NCBI RefSeq assembly: GCF_964340395.1
Contig: NC_135564.1
Location: 22,371,287 to 22,435,286, forward strand
Direction: 5' to 3'
Source: Glandiceps talaboti
Taxonomy: Eukaryota; Hemichordata; Enteropneusta; Spengelidae
DNA: 64,000 nt
Below the pieces are notes generated by a model. That model did no database searches. It saw only the letters and a list, made by a program, of their open reading frames with translations, and had not been told where the DNA came from. Shown piece by piece: positions 14,896 to 30,200 of this stretch. Position 1 is the stretch's first letter. Each line of letters begins with the position of its first letter. Position numbers and translations under genes: made by a program.

Positions 14896-16821
14896 CGCAC
14901 GCACGCACGCACACAGAGAGACAGAGACACTTTGCCTAAAGCACTACTGAACCTTATCCGTGCCAAAAACCAACACATAAGTGGATGCGATCACTCACTG
15001 TAACACAAGTTAATAGTTAACAATGATGTAATTTTTAGTCTGTAATTCATCTGCTAAATTCGTCCGTGTCTGCTATAAACATTGAAAACGGGTGAGAATT
15101 TCTTTTCATTGTCTTTGATTTTATCATATAAATTTATAAATCAGTCATCTATATGTATTTTCAAATTAAAATTTGGAGATACTACGTTGTTTTAATTTAC
15201 GAATTTGGACTATGAGTTCTACAACACGTTCATTGCTGAGAACTCAAGTATAAAAATGGCTGACACATGTTTCGCATGTCATGATTTCCTATTCTAGTTC
15301 CTGATGACCGTATTCTGATTCTACTCTATGTTATCTTCATACAATACTAGTCTAGTCACTGACGACCGTATTCCGATTTTACCCTACGTTATTATGAAGA
15401 TAACATTACCTTCATAATAAGTGTAAAATCGGAATAGGGTCGTCAGGAACTAGACTATGATTTCCCAACCCGTCTCGCTAATTTAGAACTTCAATTCTGA
15501 ACTCTAGGACCAAAATGGGGCATTTGTTCCCTAACAAAGGTGTAAGACTTTTAGCTTTCGTCCATTTTTGTCAACAATGTAAATGTTAACGGCACATAAG
15601 GGCTTATGGTGTATGTGTACGACTACACAACACTTCAAGTGCATAGCGTACTAAATACTACTATTGAACTTAGTGATGGAAAAAGCTTCCACCATGCACA
15701 TGTGTACTAATAATCAAAACTACTCGATTTTGCTTGTCATTAATTACCATTTCTCAAGATTGAAATATTATAGCCATCTAGCATGCTGCATAAGTTTGGC
15801 ATTGACAATGTATTCTCAGAAATGACAGTCAGTTCGGAAATGATGGTGTGACACTGTGACATATTTTTCTTATTACTTGTTGCTGACATGCCAAATTTTC
15901 ATAACATGCTCTTTAGTTCCAATACTTTCAATTTGTCAATGTTTTCCATGACAACTCTTGGTTGTAGTTGGTCACATAAGGGAGTATTTTTTTCAGATGA
16001 ATGCGTTGACCTTCATGTAAACAATATGGCAAGACTGATAGTTTGACCCCCTTGACAACCGTTGTTAGGAATATTTGCATATCTTTCGAGATCTGCTGCG
16101 AGACAGAGAATGGCTTATTGGACGCGGTCATTTTCCAGGGGTTTCCTGGGGCAGGGAGCACTTTCCAGGGTTTTCCAGGGAAGTTTTGAAATTCTGGGGT
16201 TTTCCAGGACCGTGGGAACCTATTGACCTATAGTGACTGCAATTTACATATAGGAGCACTTATCGTGTTGTATTTTCCATAGGGAAATACCATCTTATTT
16301 AAGATTTGTTTTGACTATGGAAAGAATATGTACTTGAGAATGTGATGTGTTATAAAAACACTTATTCCCTGGCCTTATTCGGGAACTAGTACTAGTACAA
16401 TGTAGATGTTATATTATCCCTTGTGCTGCTATACAGCAACTACTTGAAGTGCTTCCCTGGCATTCAGCATAACAGTCCTGAAGGTAATTGATGTCTACGA
16501 GTGCCCTAATAGCCAGGCAATAAGTGTATAATTATTATATTGTGAAGTACTTACCAATTGTTCAATATTTGTCCGTGACAAGACATAAGCTCTGATATTA
16601 GGGTTTCTATGCAGCAATAAGTACAGAAGCAATGTCATCTGGTCATCTTTCATATATTTACAAAACGTTTCATATAATCCTGTTAAATTCATCCTAAATA
16701 CAGGAACTGGAGATGTAGGACTTGCACTGGCAGCATCTATATGCAAAGTGAAATGGGAGCATGATCACTCACTGACTAACCGTCTCTGTCTCTTTTTCTG
16801 TGCCTTTTTTCTCTGATTCTG

Positions 16822-16902
<81 letters not shown>

Positions 16903-17022
16903 CTATCTCTCTCTCCCTCCCTCCCGCCCTCAGTCAGTCAGTCAGTCAGTCAGTCAGTCAGTCAGTCAGTCAGTCAGTCAGTCAGCAGTCAGTCAGCAGT
17001 CAGTCAGTCAGTCAGTCAGTCA

Positions 17023-17079
<57 letters not shown>

Positions 17080-20000
17080 ACTGCAATAATGTTTTCAGTA
17101 TTACACTGCAGTGAATATGCGCATGTACCATTGCAAGTAATCTTTGGTACATAGATAATAATATCTAGATTTTAAGCTTGCTTTATTCAACAGTTTAGGA
17201 GCACAGTTTGAAAAAAGAGTGGCTACAATATGTCTTGATACACAAGTATTGTGTCAACTAATCACATACACTACATCACAACAGAATAGATTCCATAATT
17301 TTGCTTTCATTCTACACTAGACCTACACCTTACTACTCAATCCATATCCATATCCATATCCATATCAATAATTATACGTGGAGGGTCTATGGTTTTATTA
17401 ATTTCATCTCACTGATCAATTTATATTGTATCTACTTAATTTCACCATTATCTTTGCACCAAAAAAGACACAAAATTTATGTTTGGGGTACAGTACACAA
17501 TATATATGTTTGGAATACACTACACAATATTTATGTTTGGGGTACACTACACAATAGTTATGTTTGGTGTACACTACACAATAGTTATGTTTGGTGTACA
17601 CTACACAATAATTATGTTTGGTGTACACTACACAATAATTATGTTTGGTGTATACTACACAATAGTTATGTCTGGTGTACACTACACAATATTTATGTCT
17701 GGTGTACACTACACAATATTTATGTTTGGTGTACACTACACAATAGTTATGTTTGGTGTACACTACACTACACTACACTACACTACACTACACTACACTG
17801 CATAAAAGTTATGTTTGTGATACACTACACTAAATTTATACTACACAATAGTTATGTTTGGTGTACACTACACAATAGTTATGTTTGGTGTACACTACAC
17901 TATATTTATGTTAGGTGTACACTACACAATTTTTATGTCTGGTGTACACTACACAATAGTTATGTTTGGTGTACACTACACAATATATATGTTTGGTGTA
18001 CACTACACAATATTTATGTTTGGTGTACACTACACTACATAATAGTTATGTTTGGTGTATACTGCACACATGCTTGGACACATTTGGTGGAGGACAGGAA
18101 ACTGCTGCAAAACATCAAGGAATGCAATTGTTTACTAGTAAGAGCGATGAAGGTTCGAATCCAACTGTTATGGTAACACCTTCACACTGACTCGTGACAT
18201 AAAGTTTTTTAGACAGTAAGAAAGGTTGTGTCGTGGTGGGGAGGGGTTGAACTGATGTGTGAGGGCGGCCTGTCATGGCATACCTTACAGACTAAAATGT
18301 TTTAGGCACGGTAGGATCATCATTGCTTACCTTGAAGATTTCCAAATGTACATAATGCTTGACGGTATGGGTTGTGCATACCCTTTTCATGTGTGTAATG
18401 GTTAGCTAAGACCAATGATAATAATAAACTTTGATTTGCGAGAAGGGCTTTGTTGTCATCATATGAGGCTGATCCTTTGCCATAACCGAAGGTCATCATT
18501 GTCCACAAACCAGCTGTAGGAGAAACAATCAATACATAAAAAGGATTTCTGTTTTGTTTTTGTTTATTGCATTGGAGATTTACAATTATAGTGTACATGG
18601 TTTGTAACTTTTAGAGGTACATGACCAGTACATGATTAGTATGTGATGAGTATGGCAAATACATGACAAATGACAAGACCAGTACATCATTAGTATGTGA
18701 TGAGTATGGCAAATACATGACAACTGACAAGACCAGTACATGATTAGTATGTGATGAGTATGGCAAATACATGACAAATGACAAGACCAGTACATGAATA
18801 GTATGTGATGAGTATGGCAAATACATGACAACTGACAAGACCAGTACATGATTAGTATGTGATGAGTATGGCAAATACATGACAACTGACAAGACCAGTA
18901 CATGATTAGTATGTGATGAGTATGGCAAATACATGACAACTGACAAGACCAGTACATGATTAGTATGTGATGAGTATGACAAATACATGACAACTGACAA
19001 GACCAGTACATGATTAGTATGTGATGAGTATGGCAAATACATGACAACTGACAAGACCAGTACATGATAAGTATGTGATGAGTATGACAAATACATGACA
19101 ACTGACAAGACCAGTACATGATTAGTATGTGACCTGTACATTACCAGTATATGACAAATATGTGATCCGTATATGATTGTTATGCATGTGACCCATACAT
19201 GACCTGTATATGATTGTTATGCATGTCACTAATTCATGACAAGTACATGTATATGACAAATGATAACAAACAAGACAAGTACATGACTAGTATGTGACCC
19301 ATATGTGACCTGTACATGACACTACAATATAAATGACTAATACATGTCAAGGACTCTTGACTATAGTACACGACAAACATGAGAACTATCTCACTTGTTT
19401 GTGACTTCTCTATTTCAGAACATAACAAATTTACAGCCAACACATGACATTCTAGTACATGTATATGACCACTGAGAACATGATCAATACGTGACCCATA
19501 CATAATAAACAGTTAAAACACATAACTCAAGTATATGACTAGTACATGACCAGCACATGATACTTACAAGCTACTGCAGCTCCTAGTCCATACAGCATAC
19601 CACCTGAATCTGATCCTTTATACAACTCTGGTGGACATAATTCATGTTTTACTATGTGATCTAGTAGTGTTTTCACTAGGGGACAGGCATCTTTGGAACT
19701 GACAACCAAAAATACATGTAACAAGAAATGTAAGAGAATATTTGCAATATTCAACATAGTGAAATATTTCTAAACCTGATATTAATATATCCACAGATAA
19801 CATACAAATACCTGCAGTTTTTATTCAAATTCTTTGTACAGATATAGTGCCAATTACATTGTAGCACAACTGTATTTTGCTGTTGCTATGGGTGTAGTCT
19901 TGTTGCTTGGCATATTTGCATTTTTGGATTCTTTATTAACTTGCCAACCCTTCCCAGTTTTCAGCTTTACAATATAAGCTATCATTTGACTGTTGCTATG

Positions 20001-21153
20001 GGCATGGTCTTGTTGCTAGGCATATTTGCATTTTTGGATTCTTTATTAACTTGCCAACCCTTCCCAGTTTTCAGCTTTACAATATAAGCTATCATTTGAC
20101 TGTTGCTATGGGCATGGTCTTGTTGCTAGGCATATTTGCATACATTTAATTTTTTTATTCATTTACCTACCCATCCCTGTTGTTATCTTTGTTGTATGCA
20201 TCATCATTGGGCATGGTCATGGTTGCTAGGGCCAGTTGTTATACTCTATGCTATATAACTTTGGAAGTTCTAAGAGAGTTCACTTATACATCCATAACTT
20301 TATTCATTGGTGTGTGTCTGTGATTTTGCCTTTTTCAAAGATATGCCACGAACAATCTGTAACTCTGTACATGGATGCACATTCATGCTCTGTACCAGTA
20401 ACAACCTAACATCAGAGACCAGTGTTTGCCATCTAGACAGATTTTTTTGCCATCTGTGACGGAGTAGTCTCAGATCTCAATTTTTTGCAAACCGAGACTA
20501 GTCTCAGCTAGACAGTTATTTTTGCCATCTGAAACTGGCAAACTGCATGAGACTGGTCTCAGATGGCTATTTTTTGCAAACTGAGACTCTCAGTTCATGG
20601 TCTCAGTTTGACAGTTTAGGTACCCTTATATACCTCATTGTGAACACTAACTGCAGAATAACACCTTCAGAAACATTAACACCACGTTTCAGCCCCATTC
20701 ACCACATAATTTTAAAGATAACAATTTTTCACCAAAATTGTTATGTTTAGACCTAATTTGCATATTGCCATCATTCTGTTGTGAATACACCTTCATCAGC
20801 ACATCCCCAGGTGCATCCCCATTAAATTTCAGTCCAATCTGCTCAATAATCTTGGTAATATAGATTTTTGACCAAAAAGACAAATTTTGAGATCTAATTT
20901 GCATATCACTAATGAGATCATCATGTCATGAACGCTCTTAATCTAATCACCTCAAAGAACCTCGCCAAATTTCAAAACTACTGCCCAGTACTTTTGAGTT
21001 TCAGTTTTTTGACCAAAAAATCACATGTTTTGACTCATATCACACATCGGTGGTAAGATCATTTTGATTTGAACAATTTCCCAAATGGACACCCAAGTAA
21101 TATACCCAACACATATCATGGCAATTGGTCCATAAGTCTTTGACTTTAAGTTG

Positions 21154-21236
<83 letters not shown>

Positions 21237-24200
21237 CAGACAGACAGACAGACACTTTACCATGCCTATAGCACTACTTAACCTTATCAGTTCAGTTGTG
21301 CTCAGTTAAGTAAAAAGCTCTTGGCTGTGCCACATACTGTTTATTACTTCAGAAATTTTTCAAAAGTATTCACTTTCAATGGAATAATATATCAACATTA
21401 GGTTTGGTTTTTATTTTGTTGTTTTGGGAAGAAATATATAGATAGTAGATACATAACGTACCCATACACTTGCCTTATATTCTACATTGACAAGTGGAAA
21501 GGAACTTTGAGGGGAAAAATGAAACTTTCCATAAATAGTTTTCCGCAAAAGCAATCAACATATTATTACATTGTGATATTATGTGTCTGTCTGTCTGTCT
21601 GTCGATGGACATGATATCTCAAAAATAGTGCCAATGGCATTGTAGCAAAACTGTATTTGGCTGTTGCTAGCGAGATGTTCTTGTTGCTAGGGACATTTGC
21701 ATACATTTTTTAATCTTTAAGTTACTGACCTACCCATCTATGTTGTTATCTTTGTAATATGCATCATCATATCACTGTTGCTAAGGGGTGGTCATTTGCT
21801 AGGGCCAATTGTGTCAAAATGTTTTCAACAATAACTGCAGAATAATACCTCCAGAAACATTCCCACCACGTTTCAACCCATTTACTATGCAGTTTCAAGA
21901 TATACGTTTTTGACCAAAAATGAGATGGTTTATATTATAGTGAATGGTGTCACCAAAAATCTAATGAAATTAGACCTAATCATTCTCACAAACCAGAGCT
22001 GTTATTTCTTCCACTACCTTCTAAATAACGAAACTCTGGCATCTTTTGCCTATTAAAGTGGGATTCCACGTATACATAATATATATTCATGAGCAATGAC
22101 ATAACACTAAAGTCAGAAAAATTTCACTGCATGTGAAACCTTGTAATCTGCCTAAAATGTGTGTGTGTGTGTGTGTGTGTGTGTGGGGGGGGGGGGGTTA
22201 TTTTCCAATCAACTAGAAAACGGCACCATTATTTCAAGACCGACTTAGATCAACACTTCTTCACTGCCTTCCAAATAGAGATGTCACACTGTCACACTAT
22301 CACTTCCGAATTAACTGTCATTTCTGGGAATACGTCGTCAGTGCCAAACTTACGCTGCACACGAGATGGCTACAACATTTCAACCATGAGAAATGGTAAT
22401 CAATGACAAGCCAAATCGAGTAGTTTTGATTATTAGTACACACATACATGGTGGAAGCATTTTCCGTCATCAAGTTGGTGAAAAGTTATGACAATGTGTA
22501 TCAAATTTTAGATGTTTGTGTAAAAATAGGCTACAATATAGCAATTTTGTGACCTGGCAAGCAAGACATTCTATAATACAAACCAGATTTAAACTGAATG
22601 CCTCCCGTAAGGAATCACTAATTATGCAAATAACTCATTAAAATAAAAAAAACTATGGTAACAGGCTTTGTTTTTGGACAAGCGTGCTTTCTTAAGTTAA
22701 TGTATGTGCCAAATTATACGGACCTTGAAGAGTGCATGATACTGCTTAATTACTGAATATCATTCATTATTCAAAATACTCATTAAAAGGTAAAAGTTGT
22801 AGCAACAAACTTCATAGGACAGGTGCGTATTATTATGGTTGATATGTGTATCATATTATACGAAATTTGAAGCTTGCATTTTTCAGATACCACGTAGTTA
22901 CCTAAAATCATTAATTATGCAAATTTTTCATTAAAACTGTATGCTATAGCACCAAATTTTATAGGGCGTACCTGCTTTGTTGTGGTTAACATTATGTACT
23001 AATTTGTATTGAAATTGAAGTATGCAGTCTTAAGATATAACCTAATTACCGAAAATCATTAATTATGCAAATTATTCATTAACACTGTAAGGTATATAAA
23101 CTAACTTTATAGGAAATACACAATTTGTTATGGTTAATGTATGTACTGAATTGTATTGAAATTGAAGTATGCAATCGTAAGATATAGCCTAATTACCAAG
23201 AATCATTAATTATGCAAATTGTTCATTAAAACTGTAAACTATATCAAAAATTTCATAGGACATATTCGCTTTGTTAAAGTTAACATATGTACTAATTTGT
23301 ATTGAAATTGAAGCATGCAGTCTTAAGATATAGCCTAATTACTGAAAATCATTAATTATGCAAATTATTCATTAACACTGTAAGGTACATCAACTAACTT
23401 TATAGGACATACACAATTTGTTATGGTTAATGTATGTACTGAATTGTATTGAAATTGAAGTATGCAGTCGTAAGATATAGCTTAATTACCTAAAATCATT
23501 AATTATGCAAATTGTTCATTAACGCTGAAAGGTACATCTACAAGCTTTACAGGACATGTGCAATTGTTATTGTTAACATGTGTACTGAATTATATTGAAA
23601 TTGAAGTATGTATTCTTATGATATAGCCTAATTACTGAAAATCATTAATTATGCAAATTATTCATTAACATTGTAAGGTACATCAACTAACTTCATAGGA
23701 CATATGTGTTTTCTTATGGTTAACGTATGTACTAAATTATGTTGAATATGAAGTACATTTGTATGCATTCTTAAGTTATAGCCTAATTACTAATTACCAA
23801 AAATAATTAATTATGCAAATTATTCATTAACGCTGTAAGGTACATCATCAAATTTTATAGGACAAATGTATGTTGTTATAACGAATATACTAAATTATAT
23901 TGAAATTGAAGTATGCAGTCTTAAGATATTGCTTAATTATTTGGTTTCATTAATATGCAAATTTCTCTAATCAAACATTAACCGATCTGGCTGAAAACCT
24001 AATCAGGTCTAGCTATTACCCTAAAGATTATATATTCCAAATTTCATTACAATTGAGCCAGCCGAATTTTAGAAAATGATGACACACACACAGACAGACA
24101 GACATACATACAGACACACACACAGACAGACATTTGTATTTTAATACCTCCCATACCCTTACAGGAGGTAAAAATGTTAATGAAACCCCTGGTCAGTTGA

Positions 24201-27200
24201 GGTTTACACTTTTACAGTATCTAAAATGTTAGACTCTAGTGAAAGTTATGTATAATGGCTATAAATCTATGGTTTCGAACTTACGGGAGGCATTCAGTTT
24301 AAATCTGGTAGTATCTGAAATTAAGATCTTTCAATGAAGTGTGATGTTATTTTTTATAGGTTTCTGCCAAGAATAATAAACATAAAGACCTTTGAGCACA
24401 GCATGGGAAATTGCTATAAAACTTTATACCAATATCATCATATGTATATATTTTTTCCATGTTACAGAAAGGTCTGGAGAGGTGAATGCAAGGATCAAAT
24501 TGATAAGATATTCAATTATATGTTGACAACACACAATAGCGCCAATGGTGTCGTAGCACAACTGTACAGTTTTTAAAAATGTTTTCCCAATTGCTAATCC
24601 ATGCTGGGTATAGGTGTTCATTTGCTGAATGATTATCCATACATTCATTTGTCTATTTATCCCTGTTATCTATATCTTTGCAATATATGTGATCATTTGG
24701 CTGTTGCTATGGGCGTGGTCTTGTTGTTAAGCACATTTGCATACAATTTTTTGAATGTTTATTCATTTGTCTGTATTATCTTTGCAAAATAAGTGATCAT
24801 TTGGCTGTTGCTATGGGTGTGGTCATGTTGCTAGGCATATTTGAATACATTTTTTTGAATCGTTATTCATTTGTCTATCAATTCCTATTGTTATCTTTGC
24901 AATATACGTGATTATTTGGTTGTTGCTATGGGCGTGGTCTTGTTGCTAGGCAACTTATATACATTTTTTGAATGTTTATTCAATTGTCTATTCATCCCCA
25001 TGATTATCTTGTGAAATACATCACCGATTGGCTGTTGCTATGGGTGTGGTCTTGTTGCTAGGCAAATTTACATACATTTTTGGAATGTTCATTCAATTAT
25101 CTATTAATCCCTGTTATCTTTGCGATATATCTGATCATTTGGCTGTTGCTATGGGCAGTCTTGTTGCTAGGCATATTTGCATACACTTTTTGAAAGCTTA
25201 TTCATTTGTCTCAACTCCTGTTGTTATCTTTGTATCACATGTGATGAATTGGCTGTTGCTATGGGCGTGGTCTTGTTGCTAGGCAAATTTACATACATTT
25301 TTTAAATGCTTATTCAATTGTCTTTTAATACCAGTGGTTATCTTTGTGAAATACCTCACCGTTTTACTGTTGCTATGGGCATGGTCTTGTTGCTAGGCAC
25401 ATTTGAAAACATTTTTTGAATGATAAGAACACCCCTACGAATGTTCACACCAAATTTTAGACTGATCTGCCCAATAGTTTTTGAGTAAATATTTTGACCA
25501 AAAATTACATTTTTCGACCCAAATCTCACACACTGGTAGTACTAGTAAGATCATTTTGATTTGAACAATTTGCCAACTAGACACCCAAGGTAATACACGC
25601 ATCAAATAGCATGGCAATCGGTACATGCAGGAAATTTAACCTGCCAAACACAGTATGATCATGGAGGTCTTGATATGACTATTTTTCTTTCCCCTTAAAA
25701 TGTGTGACTTCTTATTCTTTGTACAAACTGTTTTTTTGAATGCCTAACTAAAGACTGTGCATTTATATGAACTTGTATTTAATTCAGCTGTGCTAAAAAC
25801 AGGCCTAGGTTGCCAAGCAACCTTAAACAGATGTTAATCTTTACGCCATTCACACTGATGTGTGAAGTAGCCCATAAAAGATTTAATGATTTCATTGCAT
25901 CAATAAAACATGAATCTTTCATTTCCAGGCTGAAGTCAAAGCATTTTGTAATACAACAAATCACATTTTCAAACGTAAAATTCACATTTCTGATGCGATC
26001 ATTTTCATTTGAACAATTTCCCAACAAGACACCCAAGGTAATGGACTGTACCCACCAAATATCATGGCAATCTGTTCAGCGGTTTTTGACTTTAAGTTGT
26101 TTACACACACACACACACACACAATGAGAGGTTCAGTTGTGCTAAAAAGGATAGCATACAATTCCAGTTCAACACTGAAGGGCAAATACTAAAACCTGGG
26201 CTGGGTGCTTGACCGGGCTCTTTTAGTATATGCCACATTGATGTACTTACCACTTTCCCTGCATGAGATACTGGAAAAATATACTTCTATGTGCTATTCT
26301 AGGCACATATAACTGTACTGATAACAAAGTCAGCAGTGTGTTGATGGTTTCTAAATGAATCACATATGTAAAATTGCTGTAGAGGGATAGAAAAAAGATA
26401 ATACGAAGCCTTTAGAAAGAATATAAGTTGTAACCTTTGACTGTAAAGTATGGTTGTTGGCAGTGCACTACACAGTATTGTGGTGGATTTTAACTTGTAG
26501 AGTGTCACTCACTCTGTAGTTTATGATGGTTGTTGGCAGAAGAATACAAAGGTGTATGTTAGAGTCTATTTTTCTCTAGTAATCATAGTAACTAGTAATC
26601 ATAGTAACTAGTAATCTTTATAACTGGTAATCTTTATAACTAGTAATCATAGTAACTAGTAATCTTTATAACTAGTAATCTTTGTAATTAGTAATCTTTA
26701 TAACTAGTAATCTTTGTAACTAGTAATCTTTATAACTAGTAATCATAGTAACTAGTAATCTTTATAATTAGTAATCTTTATAACTAGTAATCTTTGTAAT
26801 TAGTAATCTTTGTAACTAGTAATCTTTGTAATTAGTAATCTTTGTAACTAGTAATCATAGTAACTAGTAATCTTTGTAACTAGTAATCATAGTAACTAGT
26901 AATCTTTATAACTAGTAATCATAGTAACTAGTAATCTTTGTAACTGGTAATCTTTGTAACTAGTAATCTTTGTAACTAGTAATCTTTATAACTAGTAATC
27001 TTTATAACTAGTAATCTTTGTAATTAGTAATCTTTATAACTAGTAATCTTTGTAATTAGTAATCTTTATAACTAGTAATCTTTATAACTAGTAATCATAG
27101 TAACTAGTAATCTTTATAACTAGTAATCTTTATAACTAGTAATCTTTATAACTAGTAATCTTTGTAATTAGTAATATCTATAACTAGTAATCTTTATAAC

Positions 27201-30200
27201 TAGTAATCTTTATAACTAGTAATCTTTATAACTAGTAATCATAGTAACTAGTAATCTTTGTAATTAGTAATCTTTATAACTAGTAATCTTTATAACTAGT
27301 AATCATAGTAACTAGTAATCTTTATAACTAGTAATCTTTGTAACTAGTAATCTTTATAACTAGTAATCTTTGTAACTAGTAATCTTTATAACTAGTAATC
27401 TTTATAACTAGTAATCTTTGTAATTAGTAATCTTTATAACTAGTAATCTTTGTAATTAGTAATCTTTATAACTAGTAATCTTTATAACTAGTAATCTTTG
27501 TAACTAGTAATCTTTATAACAAGTAATCTTTGTAACTAGTAATCTTTGTAACTAGTAATCTTTATAACTAGTAATCTTTATAATTAGTAATCTTTATAAC
27601 TAGTAATCTTTGTAATTAGTAATCTTTATAACTGGTAATCTTTATAATTAGTAATCTTTATAACTAGTAATCTTTATAACTAGTAATCTTTATAATTAGT
27701 AATCTTTATAACTAGTAATCTTTATAACTGGTAATCTTTATAATTAGTAATCTTTGTAATTAGTAATCTTTATAACTAGTAATCTTTATAACTAGTAATC
27801 TTTATAACTAGTAATCTTTGTAACTAGTAATCTTTATAACAAGTAATCTTTGTAACTAGTAATCTTTGTAACTTGTAATCTTTATAACTAGTAATCTTTA
27901 TAATTAGTAATCTTTATAACTAGTAATCTTTGTAATTAGTAATCTTTATAACTGGTAATCTTTATAATTAGTAATCTTTATAACTAGTAATCTTTATAAC
28001 TAGTAATCTTTATAATTAGTAATCTTTGTAACTAGTAATCTTTATAACTGGTAATCTTTATAATTAGTAATCTTTGTAATTAGTAATCTTTATAACTAGT
28101 AATCTTTATAACTAGTAATCTTTGTAATTAGTAATCTTTATAACTAGTAATCTTTATAACTAGTAATCTTTATAATTAGTAATCTTTATAACTAGTAATC
28201 TTCATAACTAGTAATCATAGTAACTAGTAATCTTTATAACTAGTAATCTTTATAACTAGTAATCTTTGTAATTAGTAATCTTTGTAATTAGTAATCTTTA
28301 TAACTAGTAATCTTTGTAACTAGTAATCTTTATAACTAGTAATCTTTATAATTAGTAATCTTTGTAACTAGTAATCTTTATAACTAGTAATCTTTGTAAC
28401 TAGTAATCTTTATAACTAGTAATCTTTGTAACTGGTAATCTTTATAACTAGTAATCTTAATAACTAGTAATCTTTATAACTAGTAATTTTTGTAACTAGT
28501 AATCTTTGTAACTGGTAATCTTTATAACTAGTAATCATAGTAACTAGTAATCTTTGTAATTAGTAATCATAGTAACTAGTAATCATAGTAACTAGTAATC
28601 TTTGTAACTAGTAATCATAGTAACTAGTAATCTTTGTAATTAGTAATCTTTGTAACTAGTAATCTTTGTAACTAGTAATCTTTGTAATTAGTAATCTTTG
28701 TAACTAGTAATCATAGTAACTAGTAATCTTTGTAATTAGTAATCTTTATAACTAGTAATCTTTGTAATTAGTAATCTTTATAATTAGTAATCTTTGTAAC
28801 TAGTAATCTTTGTAACTAGTAATCTTTATAACTAGTAATCTTTATAACTAGTAATCTTTGTAATTAGTAATCTTTGTAACTAGTAATCTTTATAACTAGT
28901 AATCTTTATAATTAGTAATCTTTGTAATTAGTAATCTTTATAACTAGTAATCTTTATAACTAGTAATCTTTGTAACTAGTAATCTTTATAACTAGTAATC
29001 TTTGTAATTAGTAATCTTTATAACTAGTAATCTTTGTAACTAGTAATCTTAGTAACTAGTAATCATAGTAACTAGTAATCTTTATAATTAGTAATCTTTA
29101 TAACTAGTAATCTTTATAACTAGTAATCTTTGTAATTAGTAATCTTTATAACTAGTAATCTTTATAACTAGTAATCTTTGTAATTAGTAATCTTTGTAAC
29201 TAGTAATCTTTATAACTAGTAATCTTTATAATTAGTAATCTTTATAACTAGTAATCTTTGTAACTAGTAATCTTTATAACTAGTAATCTTTATAACTAGT
29301 AATCTTTGTAACTAGTAATCTTTATAACTAGTAATCTTTATAATTAGTAATCTTTGTAATTAGTAATCTTTATAACTAGTAATCTTTATAACAAGTAATC
29401 TTTATAATTAGTAATCTTTATAACTAGTAATCTTTATAACAAGTAATCTTTATAATTAGTAATCTTTATAACTAGTAATCTTTGTAACTAGTAATCTTTG
29501 TAATTAGTAATCTTTGTAATTAGTAATCTTTGTAATTAGTAATCTTTATAACTAGTAATCTTTGTAACAAGTAATCTTTGTAATTAGTAATCTTTATAAC
29601 TAGTAATCTTTGTAATTAGTAATCTTTGTAATTAGTAATCTTTATAACTAGTAATCTTTATAACAAGTAATCTTTATAATTAGTAATCTTAATAACTAGT
29701 AATCTTTGTAATTAGTAATCTTTGTAATTAGTAATCTTTGTAATTAGTAATCATTGTAATTAGTAATCTTTGTAATTAGTAATCTTTATAACTAGTAATC
29801 TTAATAACAAGTAATCTTTATAATTAGTAATCTTAATAACTAGTAATCTTTGTAATTAGTAATCATAGTACTAGTAATCTTTATAATTAGTAATCTTTGT
29901 AATTAGTAATCTTTATAACTAGTAATCTTTATAACTAGTAATCTTTATAACTAGTAATCTTTGTAACTAGTAATCTTTGTAACTAGTAATCTTAATAACT
30001 AGTAATCTTTGTAATTAGTAATCTTTGTAATTAGTAATCTTTATAACTAGTAATCTTTATAACTAGTAATCTTTGTAACTAGTAATCTTTATAACTAGTA
30101 ATCTTTATAACTAGTAATCTTTGTAATTAGTAATCTTTATAACTAGTAATCTTTATAACTAGTAATCTTTATAACTAGTAATCTTTGTAATTAGTAATCT

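Noticed and set aside
15928-16161. Minus-strand frame next to DYM exon C7 as an extra exon
   Set aside because: C7 and C8 already join in phase with the conserved dymeclin order; nothing is missing between them.
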